In this document: positions 62,448 through 64,000 of the stretch, piece after piece
How the letters are laid out: each line of letters begins with the position of its first letter
Numbering within the stretch: the stretch's first letter is position 1
Assembly: GCA_000320545.1 (NCBI GenBank)
Contig: ADNK01000029.1
Span: forward strand, 48,501 to 112,500
Source of the DNA: Bigelowiella natans CCMP2755
Lineage: Eukaryota; Cercozoa; Chlorarachniophyceae
Length of the DNA: 64,000 nucleotides
Direction: 5' to 3'
Notes under the pieces: generated by a model
The model's database searches: none
Told to the model about the DNA's origin: nothing
What the model saw: only the letters and a program-made list of their open reading frames with translations
Position numbers and translations under genes: made by a program

Positions 62448-63126
62448 CTATCAAACAGCACAAACGGTAAGCATTTAACGAGGATGTGAACTCTTGGAGC
62501 AATACTGTAAGGGAGAAAATGACAATCTAGTGAGTTTTCCGATAGGAATATTAGATGTACCACCTCCCCAGCCTTATTGCTCTCTCAGTAATCGCCAAGG
62601 AGGGTTGAAACGCAGAGTGTTCGACGTTCACTTCGAATACATGCAACGATTTTTAGATTAAGACTTACATATTTTATTGCAGTTACGAACAACGGAGAAT
62701 AACTATAGCGACAACCATATTTGCTAATTTACATCAAAAACCACCATTGTTTCCATGTCGTCTGGAATTTGACAATTTTAAAAAACAACAATGCAGCTTT
62801 CGCCAACCAGATCCATGTTCGCCATCACACGTTTCTTTGTCACAAGCAGCCTTTTGGGGCGTAACATTGCAGTATTGGCCTGAGATGTCAGTCATCCCAA
62901 GCTTGCTTTGGAACAGGCTTGTATCTGAAATGGCTTTGCACCTGAGGAGTTTCAAAGATAATGATCGAGATCTCGAGCGAGTCTCGAGAGAATATCTAGG
63001 AGAAAAGCGGGCCATATTATTGTCGGAACCCCCCAGCCAGCGTCGGTCGTTGCTTGTGCGCAGGCTACCCCTTCTCCGACTCGACGACAACGCTTCGCCC
63101 CCTAAGGCAGCCCGGCCTCGTGGAAA
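62448..63126. other. Gap upstream of the kinesin gene; weak plus-strand frame
   Basis: Between the kinesin 5' end and the small plus-strand gene. A plus-strand frame at 62747-63130 ending next to the 63127 ATG has balanced composition in its second half (DLERVSREYLGEKRAILL), but it has no ATG or clear acceptor. A minus-strand frame also crosses it. Either could be an exon; neither is supported. Confidence 0.3.
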
Positions 63127-63690
63127 ATGACTAGTGCGCCCCTCGATCGCTTCCTTCCTCCGAACCTGAATAACAGGGTAAGTGGAGGAGATGAAAAGGG
63201 CGGCGACAAACGAAGGCCTCCATACGGAAGTTTCGCCTCGAAACCAGAGGTAGAATACTGTGGATGTTTTGCATCCAATCATTCCCTAGATTCCATTTAT
63301 AGTTAGCACATAACCGAATTTTCGCACAGAATAGCGCCTAACCTATGCCAAACTTAATTTTGATCCAAACGGAGAGGAATCTGCGACCAAGTCGAGGTTG
63401 AATTTTGACACATCGCTTTGTCGGATACAGCACTCAGGTCTCGAGCGCTCGGCGAGTTTTGGACTGCCCCAAACATTTACTATGGGAATATCATACCCCA
63501 GGTCGGCCAATGAGTAATTTAGACGAGTATTTCCATCCACCAATCGATTGTTACCGACAGGCCGCTCAATCGGTACGGTTTGATGACGAATCGTCGTTTG
63601 CAACGCCTCAATTTACGAGCGCATGACATGGAAATCACCTACAGTGCCCCCCAACAGTTCCCTGGAGAGGTTGACGAATCGAAGATATAA
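63127..63690 (+). CDS. Small conserved-looking protein, three exons (115 aa)
   Basis: Exons 63127-63177, 63335-63501 and 63561-63690 (TAA) chain in phase (51 + 167 + 130 nt). The first ends at a perfect GTAAGT donor and the second intron is only 59 bp. The product is hydrophilic: it starts MTSAPLDRFLPPNLNNR, has KLNFDPNGEESATKSRLNFD, ERSASFGLPQTFTMGISYPR and ends MEITYSAPQQFPGEVDESKI. There is no signal, TM or known domain. Its low-complexity-free, Pro/Arg/Tyr-spaced look is reminiscent of small axonemal or microtubule-associated proteins, but that is only an impression. It is divergent from the kinesin gene. Confidence 0.68.
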
Positions 63691-63733
63691 GGACTTTCGA
63701 AAAATAGAAAAATTTTACATGAACGTGGGTGGG

Positions 63734-63815
63734 GGTTGTTTATTCTTCTTCTGCCACATAATGAATGGACGTGTGGTTGTTTATTCTTCTTCTGCCACAT
63801 AATGAATGGACGTGT
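63734..63815 (+). repeat. 41-bp perfect tandem duplication
   Basis: Two adjacent identical 41-bp units (from GGTTGTTTATTCTTCTTCTG to ATGAATGGACGTGT), about 45 bp after the stop at 63690, in the 3' flank of the small gene. Confidence 0.85.
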
Positions 63816-64000
63816 GATCTTAGGGAGAAAGTGTCACAAGATTGTCTCTTGGAGACCGTTCTGACAGTGCATTTCAGTCTCTCATCGAATTGTCGAAATC
63901 CACAGGTTAGATTGTGGCGCGCTTTACCTAAATAAGCATATCTGCCATTTATGTCATATACTTACTACATCCCTCTTCTGGTAGTATTTCTCCCTGAAGG
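63816..64000. other. Right edge, nothing recognised
   Basis: Unique sequence without a supportable gene, repeat or RNA feature. It may be the start of the next locus. Confidence 0.4.

Noticed and set aside
62734-63603. Minus-strand two-exon gene (63603-63388 joined to 63165-62734)
   Set aside because: The joins are possible but there is no ATG and the second part is a Ser/Arg-rich shadow. The plus-strand 115-residue gene over the same DNA has an ATG, a perfect GTAAGT donor and better composition.
1-64000. CRISPR arrays, bacterial operons, integrated virus genes
   Set aside because: No regularly spaced direct repeats, no Shine-Dalgarno/operon layout, and no capsid, polymerase or integrase motifs were seen.
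1-64000. tRNA and rRNA genes
   Set aside because: No stretch caught my eye as a cloverleaf or conserved rRNA core. A tRNAscan-SE and Infernal run would be decisive, and I cannot exclude a missed tRNA.

Overview
This window is nuclear DNA of a microbial eukaryote with split genes. Coding exons of 29-8,016 bp are separated by GT-AG introns of about 58-430 bp, with the standard code and no bacterial operon layout. Genes for a giant kinesin-14, a tandem-CH cytoskeletal protein, a giant HECT ligase, an IQ protein and the mitochondrial ribosomal protein uL29m point to a unicellular protist. Long TA, GT and GA tracts sit mostly inside introns. I cannot fix the lineage from sequence alone; a rhizarian such as a chlorarachniophyte is only a guess. 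All exon models were made by hand from splice-site phase and have no transcript support.

Layout, left to right. 0.7-2.7 kb (-): an unrecognised eight-exon gene. 3.8-7.4 kb (-): a cluster of hydrophobic exons, probably one or two membrane-protein genes, plus a Cys-rich exon. 7.75-11.5 kb (+): a 15-exon gene whose protein starts with a signal-like segment followed by a basic Ser/Arg-rich region. 12.5-13.3 kb (+): mitochondrial ribosomal protein uL29m (MRPL47). 13.5-13.7 kb: a 175-bp MITE-like inverted repeat. 14.1-15.2 kb (-): an IQ-motif protein with a duplicated tail.

16.6-29.2 kb (-): the centrepiece, an 11-exon gene for a protein of about 3,825 residues. It has tandem calponin-homology domains, about 2,000 residues of coiled coil, then a twice-repeated block of a VPxG-type beta module, a PH-like domain and a Sel1 repeat cluster. 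It is divergent (about 530 bp) from an ankyrin protein with a tail of 21 cysteines (29.8-31.2 kb, +). 32.8-36.4 kb (-): a multi-exon leucine-rich-repeat protein, probably membrane-anchored. 36.5-38.6 kb (+): a PDZ protein with an EEKK repeat. 39.8-49.9 kb (+): a HECT E3 ligase of about 3,109 residues. 51.3-53.7 kb (+): a four-TM protein with a C-terminal EF-hand region. 55.3-62.4 kb (-): a kinesin-14 of about 1,808 residues. 63.1-63.7 kb (+): a compact 115-residue three-exon gene.

Between genes lie stretches unusually rich in CATG, TGCA and CTAG words. They share short dispersed repeats, including a roughly 90-bp element at 39.1 and 50.7 kb and a second degenerate MITE arm at 54.6 kb. Several genes belong to cytoskeletal or ciliary themes (CH/coiled coil, kinesin-14, IQ), but nothing in the sequence shows that they work as one pathway.
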